A stretch of 64,000 nt of DNA from contig JAEWBE010000127.1 of NCBI GenBank assembly GCA_023391275.1, forward strand, positions 23,767-87,766, given 5' to 3'. Made by a program: the position numbers and the translations under genes. The notes under the pieces are model-generated. The model worked only from the letters and a program-made list of their open reading frames with translations, searched no databases and was not told the DNA's origin. Source of the DNA: Bacillota bacterium. GTDB lineage: Bacteria > Bacillota > Clostridia > Oscillospirales > Acutalibacteraceae. The stretch's first letter is position 1. Every line of letters starts with the position of its first letter. This document shows, in pieces, positions 52,312 to 61,440 of this stretch.

Positions 52312-53887
52312 GGTACTTGTTGCGGATGATGAAACCATTATCCGGGAGGGTATTTGTGAGATGATCCCATGGAAAGAGCTGGGCACAGAGCTTTACGGAA
52401 CCGCAGAAGATGGAAAAGATGCGTTGGAAAAGGTCAGGCAGCTACACCCTGCAATTGTATTAACAGACATACAGATGCCGTTTATAAATGGCATCGATTT
52501 GATTAAAAAAATAAAACAGGAAGATTCTGATTGTTTGGTAGCCATCATTACAGGACATGACGAATTTGAATATGCGCGGTCTGCGATTCAATTGGGGGTT
52601 TGCGATTATATTGTAAAGCCGATTGATATTGGGATCCTCTGCGACATGATCCGTAAAATGGTTCATGTGCTGGATGAAAAATTCAATCAAAAAAATCAGC
52701 TGGCGCAGATGAAGGAAAAAATAGAAGCACAGAAATTTTTGCAGAGGCAGCACCTGTTTTCACAGTATTTGTTCAAACGGATTTCAGCGGAAAAATTTGT
52801 ATCGGAGATGTCGGAGCCCATTGACACAAACGGCTTTTTCGGTTGTGTTATCTTGCAGATAGATAACTTTGACAACATCACCTGCGCCTTGAATGAGGAA
52901 GAGATCTTTTTAATGACGCAGCATGTCGAAGAAGTTCTGAGAAGAATCCTGTGCGATAATGACGGAAAAATTCCGACTTTTATTGAAGAACCGCCCGGCC
53001 GCTTCGTCACTCTGGTAATGGCGAACAGTATCAGTGAGACCGAGCAGCTTAGAAACAGCCTGATCAAGAAGCTGCGGATTTTTGTAAAGGATTATTCTTT
53101 TACAACATCCTCCTCTGATGTGTTTTTCAATTTGGCCGGATTTACAGCCGCATATGAACAGGCAAAGGAAATTCTGCATAAATCCTTTTTGATGGGGACG
53201 AACAAAGACCTGACTAATTCCGCGGAATATTCCAAGCTGACCTTATCGGGTGAATTTGATGTGCGCTGGATTATAAAATCAATTTCATCTTTCGACAAAA
53301 AAAAGATTAAGCAAGACTTTGAAATGGCAGAACAGGAAATCCGCCAGGCAGGCAAAAATTCCTTTTTGTTTTCCCGGATGATCGTCAGCTTTGTTTATGC
53401 TGAAATCATCAAACTCCTTGCAGAAATGCAAATGCCGATCCAGGATATTGTTGAAGATCATGACGAGACATTTAAACGAATTTTAAACTACCAGACACTG
53501 GAAAGTATGATGCAGTCCCTCTATGCTTTCGTTGTAAGAATCTGCGATTATCTTGCGGAGCAAAAAGTAAATTCCACCAATATGATTGTTGAAAAGGCCA
53601 AACTGTTTATTCGGGGAAGTTATACCGAGTCCAAACTGACCTTGGAAACGGTAGCGGATCACTTGTCGGTTTCACCCAATTATTTAAGTATCCTGTTCCG
53701 GCCCGCTACCGGCCAGTCTTTCATCTCGTATTTGACAGAGGTACGCATAGAACATGCAAAAAAACTGCTCTCAACTGGAAAATATCACGCATGCGAGGTA
53801 GGGTATATGTGCGGATATGAAAACCCCACCTATTTCAGTACGATTTTCAAAAAGCATACGGGTGTTTCTCCATCAGAATACAGGTAA
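52304..53887 (+). CDS. AraC-type response regulator (YesN-like)
   Basis: A 527-residue regulator: receiver domain (1-120; DDE near 8-10, phospho-Asp in IVLTDIQMPF about 55, Lys in DYIVKPID about 105), a long middle region, and a C-terminal AraC helix-turn-helix pair (about 425-527; LTLETVADHLSVSPNYLSILF and VGYMCGYENPTYFSTIFKKH). It should activate sugar transport genes on phosphorylation by the upstream kinase. Start at 52304 with GGAGG nine bases before. Confidence 0.93.
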   Translation: MYKVLVADDETIIREGICEMIPWKELGTELYGTAEDGKDALEKVRQLHPAIVLTDIQMPFINGIDLIKKIKQEDSDCLVAIITGHDEFEYARSAIQLGVCDYIVKPIDIGILCDMIRKMVHVLDEKFNQKNQLAQMKEKIEAQKFLQRQHLFSQYLFKRISAEKFVSEMSEPIDTNGFFGCVILQIDNFDNITCALNEEEIFLMTQHVEEVLRRILCDNDGKIPTFIEEPPGRFVTLVMANSISETEQLRNSLIKKLRIFVKDYSFTTSSSDVFFNLAGFTAAYEQAKEILHKSFLMGTNKDLTNSAEYSKLTLSGEFDVRWIIKSISSFDKKKIKQDFEMAEQEIRQAGKNSFLFSRMIVSFVYAEIIKLLAEMQMPIQDIVEDHDETFKRILNYQTLESMMQSLYAFVVRICDYLAEQKVNSTNMIVEKAKLFIRGSYTESKLTLETVADHLSVSPNYLSILFRPATGQSFISYLTEVRIEHAKKLLSTGKYHACEVGYMCGYENPTYFSTIFKKHTGVSPSEYR

Positions 53888-53900
53888 GGCGGCGGAATTG

Positions 53901-55034
53901 ATGAAAAAACGTGCAGTGGGAGCTTTGTTTTTGGTTTTGCTTCTCTTGACGGCCTGCGGGAAAACTGCCGTGGAACAGCCGATTACCATTTGTTTTGTCG
54001 GTTCGCTTACCGGCAGCGGGGAAGAGCGGGGGGCAGCTGTAGAAAAAGGCGCAGAACTGGCGATAGACGGAATCAACCAGGCGGGCGGTATTTTTGGAAG
54101 ATCTCTGCAACTGGTTCGATATGACGCCGCTGCGCAGAATTTTTCTATCGGCGAGATGATGAAACAGGCAGTAGAAAAAGACAAAGCCGTGGCGGTTTTG
54201 GGTGACTGTGATGATTCTAAAATGGAAAAAGCAGCCTCATATGCCAATGAATACGGAATTGTATTGGTTACCGGCGCGCCGCATTTTGAAATTCCGAACA
54301 TCAAGGACGGATATGTGTTCCGTTCCGTTCCCAAAAGTGATATTGGAATTGCACAGCTGGTACAATATGCGGTATATAAGGGGTGTAGCCAAGTCGTAGC
54401 CATTGCAGTTAACAATGAACCAGGAAGAGCCGGGTTGGATGAATTTGTTTCAAAAGTCAGCAAGACAGAAATCGGAATTACCCAGCAGACATTGTTTCAA
54501 CCGGGAGAACGGTATTTTACCGGAATTCTGGACGAGATTATGCAAACGGCGCCCGATGCGGTATTTATTTGGGCGTCCGGAAAAGATTTAGGGCGCGTCA
54601 CCCGGAGAATCAGGCAATCCGGATATCGGGGACTGGTTATGGGCCCCGATGATTACCTGCAGAATAATGTACTGGAGTCGGCGGGCATAGCGGCGGATGG
54701 TGTGGTCTTTGCCAGTGCGTATGTTATCCCGACCATCCCTGAGGAAGCGGAATCAAAAGCCATGAGGGACTTTGTAAAACATTACTCTGCTAAATACACC
54801 GATGGCTTGATCTTAAAAGAGACACTCAGCGGCTATGACGGAGTCATGAATATCGCCAAGGCGATAACAGATAACGGAGCAGTAAAAACAACTGGATTAA
54901 ATTTGTCTTTTAAAAAAATCTCCGGTCTTAGAGGCCTTGCAGGAGAATTTGATTATACGAAGGGAGACGGTGAGGGCATCCATACGTTGAGAGTGTATCA
55001 AATGCAATCTGGAAAAAGCGTTGAGGCAAGGTAA
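53901..55034 (+). CDS. Branched-chain-amino-acid type substrate-binding lipoprotein (possible sensor partner)
   Basis: A 377-residue lipoprotein with lipobox LTAC (about Cys20) and a type 1 periplasmic-binding fold of the Leu/Ile/Val family (CFVGSLTGSGEERG near 32, LAIDGINQAGGIFGR near 55, GPDDYLQNNVLESAGIAADG near 255). No Liv permease or ATPase genes accompany it. It sits 13 bases after the AraC-type regulator, so it may present a ligand to the membrane kinase as a three-component sensor (inference) rather than feed a transporter. Confidence 0.85.
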   Translation: MKKRAVGALFLVLLLLTACGKTAVEQPITICFVGSLTGSGEERGAAVEKGAELAIDGINQAGGIFGRSLQLVRYDAAAQNFSIGEMMKQAVEKDKAVAVLGDCDDSKMEKAASYANEYGIVLVTGAPHFEIPNIKDGYVFRSVPKSDIGIAQLVQYAVYKGCSQVVAIAVNNEPGRAGLDEFVSKVSKTEIGITQQTLFQPGERYFTGILDEIMQTAPDAVFIWASGKDLGRVTRRIRQSGYRGLVMGPDDYLQNNVLESAGIAADGVVFASAYVIPTIPEEAESKAMRDFVKHYSAKYTDGLILKETLSGYDGVMNIAKAITDNGAVKTTGLNLSFKKISGLRGLAGEFDYTKGDGEGIHTLRVYQMQSGKSVEAR

Positions 55035-55068
55035 ACTGCCGTTTTGTAACAATAAAAGGAGGAGCATA

Positions 55069-55884
55069 ATGAAATTTTATGTATTAGACAACGGAAAAGA
55101 AATTCTTGATAAATCCCTGATGATCGCCGAAAATTCAATCGCTACAATTGACAATAAAAACCCTGGTACCGAGTGGATCGATATCCCGATACATACTTTC
55201 TTGATCGACCATCCGGATGGATATATCCTGTTCGATACGGCGGGCGATTATAATTGGAAAGAACACTGGCCGGAACTGATTTCCAGCAGATCTCCTTATA
55301 TTTTCACCGAGGATCAGTATCTTCCCAACAGTCTGAAGAAACTGCATGTTTCGCCGGAAGATATTAAATACGTAATTATTTCGCATCTGCATGCGGATCA
55401 TGCGGGATGTCTAAGTATGTTTAAGAATGCGACTGTCTACGTGAACAATACAGAACTTGTTACAACCCTTCGGCAGTATGTGCTTGGGGAAGACCTGAAT
55501 GTACATGTTCCCACCGATATCAAGGCCTGGCTTGATGCAAAGCTGCATTGGCGCCCGGTAACGGACGATGAAAGAGAAATTGAACTTGTGCACGGAGTGA
55601 AAATTCTGAACTTTGGTTCGGGCCATTCCTGGGGAATGCTGGGTATGCATGTATCTCTTCCGAGCGGTAAGAATTTCCTGGCGGTCGCCGATGCGATTTA
55701 TCTGGAAGGGAATATTCATCCCTCACTGAATTTTCCATCCATCGTTTACGATACTATCGGATATACCAGAACCGTAAAATTCATTCAAGATTATGCGGCA
55801 AAAACAGGCGCTCAAATCCTGTACGGGCACGATATTAAGCAATTTCAGTCTCTGATTCATTCCACAGAGGGATTCTACGATTGA
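55069..55884 (+). CDS. Metallo-beta-lactamase fold hydrolase, N-acyl homoserine lactonase-like
   Basis: A 271-residue enzyme of the MBL superfamily, group including AiiA-type lactonases. Metal motif H-x-H-x-DH in IISHLHADHAGCL (about 104-116), a further His in NFGSGHSWGMLGMH (about 187), Asp in LAVADAIY (about 212) and His in YGHDIKQF (about 258). It likely opens a lactone ring, either a signal lactone or a sugar lactone. GGAGG precedes the ATG at 55069. Fourth gene of the kinase/regulator/binding-protein set. Confidence 0.8.
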   Translation: MKFYVLDNGKEILDKSLMIAENSIATIDNKNPGTEWIDIPIHTFLIDHPDGYILFDTAGDYNWKEHWPELISSRSPYIFTEDQYLPNSLKKLHVSPEDIKYVIISHLHADHAGCLSMFKNATVYVNNTELVTTLRQYVLGEDLNVHVPTDIKAWLDAKLHWRPVTDDEREIELVHGVKILNFGSGHSWGMLGMHVSLPSGKNFLAVADAIYLEGNIHPSLNFPSIVYDTIGYTRTVKFIQDYAAKTGAQILYGHDIKQFQSLIHSTEGFYD

Positions 55885-56207
55885 ATGATTGGCAAAGAAG
55901 CGGGTATAAATAAGAATGGGATTTTTACACCATGGAACTTGTATTGTAAGGTTTCAATGGGGTAATACTTTATTTTATCACAAAGTGGCCGTCTGTATTT
56001 ACCTTTTATAAAAATGTGCAATGTATGCTTAACATAAGTTATACAATAGAAAAAATCATATTGTATACTTTATAATTTTTAGAAAAGAAAAAAGGCGTTC
56101 CGACCTGTTGGCCGGGACGTCTTTTTTGCATGAAATAAAATTCACCAGTTCTGCTGGTGGGTAAAAAGCTTAAGCTATGGACCAAAATAAAACTAAACAC
56201 CGTATGA
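55885..56207. terminator. Intergenic region with convergent terminator (hairpin 56086-56127)
   Basis: AAAAAAGGCGT-CC pairs with GG-ACG-CTTTTTT (56088-56127), with A-run and T-run so that it can serve both the lactonase gene and the convergent GntR gene. The rest is AT-rich; no gene seen. Confidence 0.75.
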
Positions 56208-56963
56208 CTACGATTGCGACGGTGAAGGTTTACTCGCAATTGCGGGGACTGTGTTGAGATCTGCTTTTTTCTCAGCGTCCGCATTCAGTAGCGACATGAT
56301 AATCCGGTAACGGGCATCTGTAAACTGCTCTTTCATATAGGCGGTAACCTGTTCAACGTCCTGTTTTGCGAAAGCGTTTAAAATCTCTTCATGCTGGATG
56401 GCGACTGTCATTAACTTTTCATGATAAGTCCCAACATTTGCAGCCTCATATAAATCCCAAAATGTAGTGAGAAGTTGCTCAAGCAGGGAATTATTGGTGC
56501 TGGAAAAAAGAATCCGATGAAATTCCCGGTCGTTGGCAACAAACGGCTGTCCTTGTGACGCTTTTTCCTTCATGGCCGAAACTTGCACATGGAGCTGCTG
56601 CAATTGATCCATGTTGCATTTTTGCATTGCCTGCGGAATCGAGTAAATCTCCAGGATGCTTCGGATTTCAAGAAGCTCCAAAAGCATTGTCGGCTTCGCC
56701 CATAGCAGGATGGACCACGCATCCATGAACTGTGTTCCTAAATTCGGCATTTGAACATAGCGGCCGCTGCCCTGCAGCGATGTGATGATTCCGCTGGCTT
56801 GAAAAAAACTGAGTGCTTCGCGCAGCGTTGTCCTACTAACGTTGAAACGCTGTGCCATTTCTTTTTCAGTTGGCATTTTTTCGCCTGATTCCATTCGTTC
56901 AACAATCAAAAGCGCAACTTTTTCATTTAATGTCTTTGCCTCATGTAAAATAATCATATGCAT
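56208..56963 (-). CDS. FadR-subfamily GntR transcriptional regulator
   Basis: A 251-residue regulator: winged helix-turn-helix (about 10-75; KMPTEKEMAQRFNVSRTTLR, then LQGSGRYV) and an all-helical FCD/FadR ligand domain (about 90-230) with EIRSILEIY and metal-site-like HRILFSS and QHEEIL residues. Sugar-acid and sialic-acid operons are often controlled by this subfamily. ATG 56963 has GGAG six bases upstream. It is divergent from the catabolic operon and its own promoter contains a perfect operator-like palindrome. Confidence 0.9.
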   Translation of the reverse strand: MHMIILHEAKTLNEKVALLIVERMESGEKMPTEKEMAQRFNVSRTTLREALSFFQASGIITSLQGSGRYVQMPNLGTQFMDAWSILLWAKPTMLLELLEIRSILEIYSIPQAMQKCNMDQLQQLHVQVSAMKEKASQGQPFVANDREFHRILFSSTNNSLLEQLLTTFWDLYEAANVGTYHEKLMTVAIQHEEILNAFAKQDVEQVTAYMKEQFTDARYRIIMSLLNADAEKKADLNTVPAIASKPSPSQS

Positions 56964-56996
56964 CAACTACTCCAAATTTATTGAATAATATATATT

Positions 56997-57025
56997 ATTA
57001 TACAAATTGTCAGACAAATTGTCAA
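56997..57025 (-). promoter_or_regulatory. gntR promoter with FadR-type operator
   Basis: On the minus strand a consensus TTGACA (57025-57020), 17-base spacer and TATAAT (57002-56997). The spacer contains the palindrome TTGTC-T-GACAA (57017-57007), within tandem copies of TGACAATTTGT. This suggests autoregulation. Confidence 0.8.
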
Positions 57026-57263
57026 GCGAATAAATCCCCAGGTAAATTGTTTCTTGGCATTTAGCTGGGCTTAACTGGTTTGAGAATCTATCCGACAAGG
57101 TAAATTATTGTATTTGCTGATTAGAAGTGAAGAAATAAAGGAGCAAACAGCAAAAAGAGTACCATCTGTAAAAATTATAAAACAGAGGGCAATCCAGGAT
57201 GGATTATATTTGTTGCATAATAATGTTAGAAGACTTATAAAAATGCGGAGCATAAACTAAGTA

Positions 57264-57293
57264 TTGACAAATATGTATGACAAGTAGTATAGT
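57264..57293 (+). promoter_or_regulatory. Promoter of the lyase/dehydratase operon with predicted GntR site
   Basis: TTGACA (57264-57269), 18-base spacer and TATAGT (57288-57293). Within the spacer ATGTATGACAA (57273-57283) matches nine of eleven positions of the palindrome in the gntR promoter. It is therefore probably repressed by the divergent regulator. Confidence 0.65.
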
Positions 57294-57421
57294 AAATCTG
57301 CTGAAACAATTAAATAAATGGATTTAAGAGGAAATTTGTACAAGTTCTTACCTTGCTATTGAGGGAGGGCGATGATTTAAAATTGTGTCTTTGAAGGTCT
57401 GATGACTTTTTAATGAAGGAA

Positions 57422-57740
57422 ATGACATTATCACTGGCGGCTTACGGGACGAAGATTCAGTCGGCCCAGACCGGCTTCTGGATTCCCACGGTTGGCGCAG
57501 AATGGGGAAGACACCAAAGCTGGCGGTGTAGATCCGGATTATTCAGGCGGCAGTAGTGATTCCAGAACGTAAATTTCTCAGATTGAAAAGTCGCTTACTC
57601 AGGGAATTGCCGTGATCTTAGTTGATCCCGTCCATGGGAAACGCTTACAGGTGCAAAGCGAATTGGGTGATTATTGCATATGGCTTGAATGGACAGATGG
57701 GCCGCGACGTGCAAGAAACTATACGGTTTAGAAGAATTCG
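57422..57740 (+). pseudogene. Remnant of a sugar-binding-protein gene
   Basis: Two reading frames show pieces of an RbsB-type binding protein: from 57422 TKIQSAQTGFWIPTVGAEWG, then after a frame change GGVDPDYSGGSSDSRT, a TAA stop, and ISQIEKSLTQGIAVILVDPV, which aligns with the SQIENFITQKVDAIILTPAD segment of the intact binding protein at 46.7 kb. Stops and a frameshift show it is dead. It lies between the promoter and the lyase gene, so it may have been the first gene of this operon. Confidence 0.6.
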
Positions 57741-57760
57741 TGAATAAGGAGACAAGTTTT

Positions 57761-58636
57761 ATGGCCGAATTGGAAGGAATTTATCCAGCATTGGTAACAC
57801 CTTTCACCAAAACAGGCATGATTGATGAAAAGGCGCTTTGTACTATCATTGATGATTTGCTTGGAAAGGGAATCCAGGGTTTTTATGTCGGGGGAAGCAC
57901 TGGAGAATCGCTTCTCATGTCCAAAGATGAACGCAAGGCTGTGCTTAAACTGGTGGTTGAGCACGTAAACAAGCGGGTAAAGGTGCTGGCGCACATTGGG
58001 TGCTTTTATACGCAGGATTCCATAGAACTGGCGGAATACGCCGCGTCGTTGAACGTTGATGCGATATCCTCACTCCCGCCTTTTTATTTCAAGTTCACCC
58101 TAGCAGAGTTGACGCAATACTACCTGGATATTGTACAAGCTGTGCCAATGCCTATGATTGTTTATAATGCCCCCGCGCTTAGCGGTGTTTCGTTTGATAG
58201 TGACAATATCAAGAATATTTTTCAGAATGAAAATGTTATCGGAATAAAATATACTTCATACGATCTTTACCAAATGCAGAGACTGATAGCGCGTAATCCT
58301 AACAAAACTATTATTAATGGACATGATGAACTGTTTTTAAGTGCGCTTGCCATTGGAACGCGGTGCGCAATCGGAAGTACTTTTAACTTTATGGCAGAAA
58401 AATTTATTAAAATTAAAAACAACTTCCAAAGCAGTAACTTGAATGAGGCAAGGAAGCTGCAGAATGAAGCGAATACAGTGATTGAAGCATTGATTAAGGT
58501 GGGCGTTTTCAGGGGCGTCAAGGGAATTCTAAACTTGATCGGTCTTCCGGGTGGCAATTGCCGAAAGCCATTTGCGCCGTTATCGGCTGCTGAGATGAAA
58601 CAACTCGAAGAGGTTTTGCCGCTCATCGTAGGATAA
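57761..58636 (+). CDS. Dihydrodipicolinate synthase/N-acetylneuraminate lyase family aldolase (NanA-like)
   Basis: A 291-residue Schiff-base aldolase. The active site is intact: GFYVGGSTGES (40-50), Tyr135 in MIVYNAPALSG and the Schiff-base Lys163 in GIKYTS. Segments such as ISSLPPFYFKFT, DLYQMQRLIARNP, GTRCAIGSTFNF and KVGVFRGVKGIL follow E. coli NanA closely, as does the CRKPFAPL end. It cleaves sialic acid or a 2-keto-3-deoxy sugar acid to pyruvate plus an aldehyde. ATG 57761 with AAGGAGA. Adjacent to an enolase-superfamily dehydratase, which favours a sugar-acid route; no nanE or nanK is seen here. Confidence 0.85.
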   Translation: MAELEGIYPALVTPFTKTGMIDEKALCTIIDDLLGKGIQGFYVGGSTGESLLMSKDERKAVLKLVVEHVNKRVKVLAHIGCFYTQDSIELAEYAASLNVDAISSLPPFYFKFTLAELTQYYLDIVQAVPMPMIVYNAPALSGVSFDSDNIKNIFQNENVIGIKYTSYDLYQMQRLIARNPNKTIINGHDELFLSALAIGTRCAIGSTFNFMAEKFIKIKNNFQSSNLNEARKLQNEANTVIEALIKVGVFRGVKGILNLIGLPGGNCRKPFAPLSAAEMKQLEEVLPLIVG

Positions 58637-58894
58637 AATGATAGGGCATATAAAAGGCCATTGGTTATTGCTTCAATATTGATCGGAAATAACTCCGATA
58701 TTTGATTAATGGATTGCAGATATTTTATTGTCTTAGATAAAATATGCGATTCTTTATGATTAAACATTTTGATTATGATAAACTTCAAGACCGTCAGTAA
58801 GCCCAAGAATAATCAGGTTAATAAGGGGCATTATGCAATAATTTGATTGGGTGACCAATTAAGCTATATAAGTTGAAAGAGGGAATTTTAAGAG

Positions 58895-60010
58895 ATGGAA
58901 CAAAAGATTCGAAAAATAGAGGTAAATCTGGTTGCTGCACCGGCTCCCGGAGGATGTAGCGATGCTACAAGAAAAGTGGAGACCATTGGATTTACCGTTG
59001 TTCGAATTACAACAGATCAGGGCCTGGAGGGATTTGGCGTCACTTATCACGAGGTTGGTGGAGAAGCAATCAAAAGTCTAATTATTAACGATATGGCTCC
59101 TAAGCTGATTGGGAGGGACCCGCTGGAAACAGAAGTTATCTGGCAGGAATTTTTTCAGTATATGCGCGGTATTGGACGTAAGGGACTCATGTTTTGTGCG
59201 TTGAGTGCGGTGGATATCGCATTATGGGATCTTAAAGGGAAAATGCTCAATCTACCACTTTATAAGCTGCTTGGTGGCAACAAAACCAAGATCCCGGTTT
59301 ATGCGAGCGGCGGTTGGACTTCTTATAGTGATGACAGGTTGGTTGATGAAATTAAAAACATGGTTGCTCAGGGTTATAAGATGGTTAAATTCAAAGTCGG
59401 CGTTGAAGGCGGAACGAAGCCACTGAGAGATGTTGAGCGTGTCCGGAAAGTGAGGGATGCAATCGGCCCGGATATCGGAATTATGCTGGATGCGAATAAT
59501 TGCTGGGATGCTGCAACAGGTGTGCGTTTTGCCAATATAGTTAAAGATTACGACATTATGTTTTTGGAAGAGCCGGTTATGGCGGACGATATTCCTGGAC
59601 TTGCACGTTTTAAACGCGGTACGGATTTGCCCTTAGCGAGCGGCGAGCATGAATATACCAAATTTGGCGTTCGGGATCTGATCCTGAATAATGCGGCGGA
59701 TGTTATCCAGGTGGATGTGACAAGAGTAGGCGGTTATACAGAGATTCTGAAAGTGGCAGCGATGACGCAGGCATGGAATCTCAAATTTGCACCACATGCG
59801 ATGGAGAACATACATATTCATCTCATCAGCGCTATTCCAAATGCATTATTTCTTGAACGTTTATTCTTGTTTGAAGAGATTACCTCGAGTATTTACAAGA
59901 ATCCACCGATGCCTAAAAACGGATTCATGGAGATTCCGGATTTACCCGGCCTGGGACTTGAGCTTGATAAGGATTTTATCAAAGATAATGATCAAAAAAG
60001 CTGTTTCTAA
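58895..60010 (+). CDS. Mandelate racemase/muconate lactonizing enzyme family, probable sugar acid dehydratase
   Basis: A 371-residue enolase-superfamily enzyme. Catalytic features in order: KFKVG (K-x-K base near 165-167), metal ligands in MLDANNCWD (about 197), FLEEPV (about 222) and SGEHEY (about 248), the Asp of IQVDVTRVGGY (about 271) and the His of FAPHAMENIH (about 300). It should abstract the alpha proton of a carboxylate sugar and eliminate water to give a 2-keto-3-deoxy acid, which the adjacent lyase could cleave. Exact sugar acid not predictable. Preceded by AAAGAGGGAA. Confidence 0.85.
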   Translation: MEQKIRKIEVNLVAAPAPGGCSDATRKVETIGFTVVRITTDQGLEGFGVTYHEVGGEAIKSLIINDMAPKLIGRDPLETEVIWQEFFQYMRGIGRKGLMFCALSAVDIALWDLKGKMLNLPLYKLLGGNKTKIPVYASGGWTSYSDDRLVDEIKNMVAQGYKMVKFKVGVEGGTKPLRDVERVRKVRDAIGPDIGIMLDANNCWDAATGVRFANIVKDYDIMFLEEPVMADDIPGLARFKRGTDLPLASGEHEYTKFGVRDLILNNAADVIQVDVTRVGGYTEILKVAAMTQAWNLKFAPHAMENIHIHLISAIPNALFLERLFLFEEITSSIYKNPPMPKNGFMEIPDLPGLGLELDKDFIKDNDQKSCF

Positions 60011-60132
60011 GTTCCATTTTTTCCGTTGATTCGTGGGGAGGAGGAATGGTAAAACTAAAAGGCGATTAAATCAGGCGATTTTTGTCTTTATACTCTACAT
60101 TTTTAAAATTCAGAATTTGGGAGGAAAGAGAA

Positions 60133-61440
60133 TTGAAAAAGTATCAGGGGTTAAAAAAGTTTGTTGCTGCAATATTAACGGTATCCTGTTTGACAGGCTT
60201 AGTGGCTTGTTCGCAAAACGGTCAGGCTTCAAGTGGCAGCGGGGCGCCAGCAGCCTCCTCGTCCGGTGACAAGATCACGCTGACTTTTTGGCAAGCTTAC
60301 CCGGGGCAAAGAGAAACAGTTTGCAATGATGCGGTCAAACGTTTCATGCAGAAGCACCCTAATGTTAAGGTCGAAAGCTTAACAATAAACAATGATTCTT
60401 ATAAACAAAAAATGGCGGTTGCAATGTCTGGAGGGAATCCCCCGGATGTTTTTCACAGCTGGGGTGGGGGAGATTTAAAAAAATATGTTGATCAGGGAAA
60501 TGTCCTTGACCTAACCGGGAAAATCGATACGTCTTCATTCAACAAACTCAGCATTGGTAATACCACGTTTGATAGTAAGCTATATGGTATTCCGCTGGGC
60601 CTTTCTATCGATTGCTTCTGGTACAACAAAGATATATTTGCGGCATGTGGATTAGATATCCCTAAAACATGGGATGATTTTGTGAATGCTATCAATGTAT
60701 TGAAGAGTAAGAAGTATATACCGATTGCTTTGGCGAATCAACCCAAATGGCCCGGAGAACTTCAGTTTGCTGCTTTGGCAGACCGCATAGGCGGTTCTGA
60801 AATGTTTACGAACGCGCTTAATCGAAAAGGCAGTTTTGCAGATAAAGGCTTTGTAGAAGCGGGTGAATACCTCCAAAACCTTGTAAAAATGGGGGCCTAC
60901 AATTCCGGCGCAAACGGTATCCCGTACGACGCAGGCCAAGGACGGCAAATGTTCTACAGCGGGCAAGCCGCAATGATTTATGTGAATAATAATTTTTTGG
61001 GCAATGTCCTCACTGAAAACCCTAATTTTAAGGACAAACTCGGTGTATTCCTGTTCCCATCAATTCCTGACGGCAAAGGAGACCCATCTGATATCGGCGC
61101 TACGACTGCACCTACATGGTCTGTTTCAAGCAAAACGAAGCATCCTCAGGAAGCGATTGAGCTTGTAAAAGAACTGAGCAGTTTAGAGACAGCGCAGGCC
61201 TTTGCAGATAAGTCCGGCAGCATGACTGCTGTTCTTGGTGTAAAATATGACGGCTTTTTGAAAACCTTTTCAGATTTCTTATCAAACGCTAAGAGTATCT
61301 ATTGGGCATATGACCAAACTCTACCAGCTGATGTTGCACAGACCAGCATGGATGCCACACAGGGTATTATCGGGCAAACCATCAATCCTTCGGATGCAGC
61401 TGCGTCAGTTGAGGCAAAGGCCAAATCAAGCATCGGCTAA
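60133..61440 (+). CDS. Extracellular solute-binding lipoprotein (CUT1 sugar transporter)
   Basis: A 435-residue family 1 binding protein. The TTG start at 60133 follows GGGAGG by eight bases and gives a normal signal peptide with lipobox LVAC (about Cys28), followed by a Ser/Gly/Ala linker. ITLTFWQAYPGQRE near 50, VDQGNVLDLTGKID near 118 and YGIPLGLSIDCFWYNKDIF near 150 are typical. It delivers a sugar, oligosaccharide or sugar acid to the permeases encoded 400 bases downstream. Confidence 0.88.
   Translation: MKKYQGLKKFVAAILTVSCLTGLVACSQNGQASSGSGAPAASSSGDKITLTFWQAYPGQRETVCNDAVKRFMQKHPNVKVESLTINNDSYKQKMAVAMSGGNPPDVFHSWGGGDLKKYVDQGNVLDLTGKIDTSSFNKLSIGNTTFDSKLYGIPLGLSIDCFWYNKDIFAACGLDIPKTWDDFVNAINVLKSKKYIPIALANQPKWPGELQFAALADRIGGSEMFTNALNRKGSFADKGFVEAGEYLQNLVKMGAYNSGANGIPYDAGQGRQMFYSGQAAMIYVNNNFLGNVLTENPNFKDKLGVFLFPSIPDGKGDPSDIGATTAPTWSVSSKTKHPQEAIELVKELSSLETAQAFADKSGSMTAVLGVKYDGFLKTFSDFLSNAKSIYWAYDQTLPADVAQTSMDATQGIIGQTINPSDAAASVEAKAKSSIG

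Noticed and set aside
57071..57253. 60-residue hydrophobic minus-strand frame between the divergent promoters
   Set aside because: AT-rich chance frame overlapping the regulatory region, without a ribosome site.
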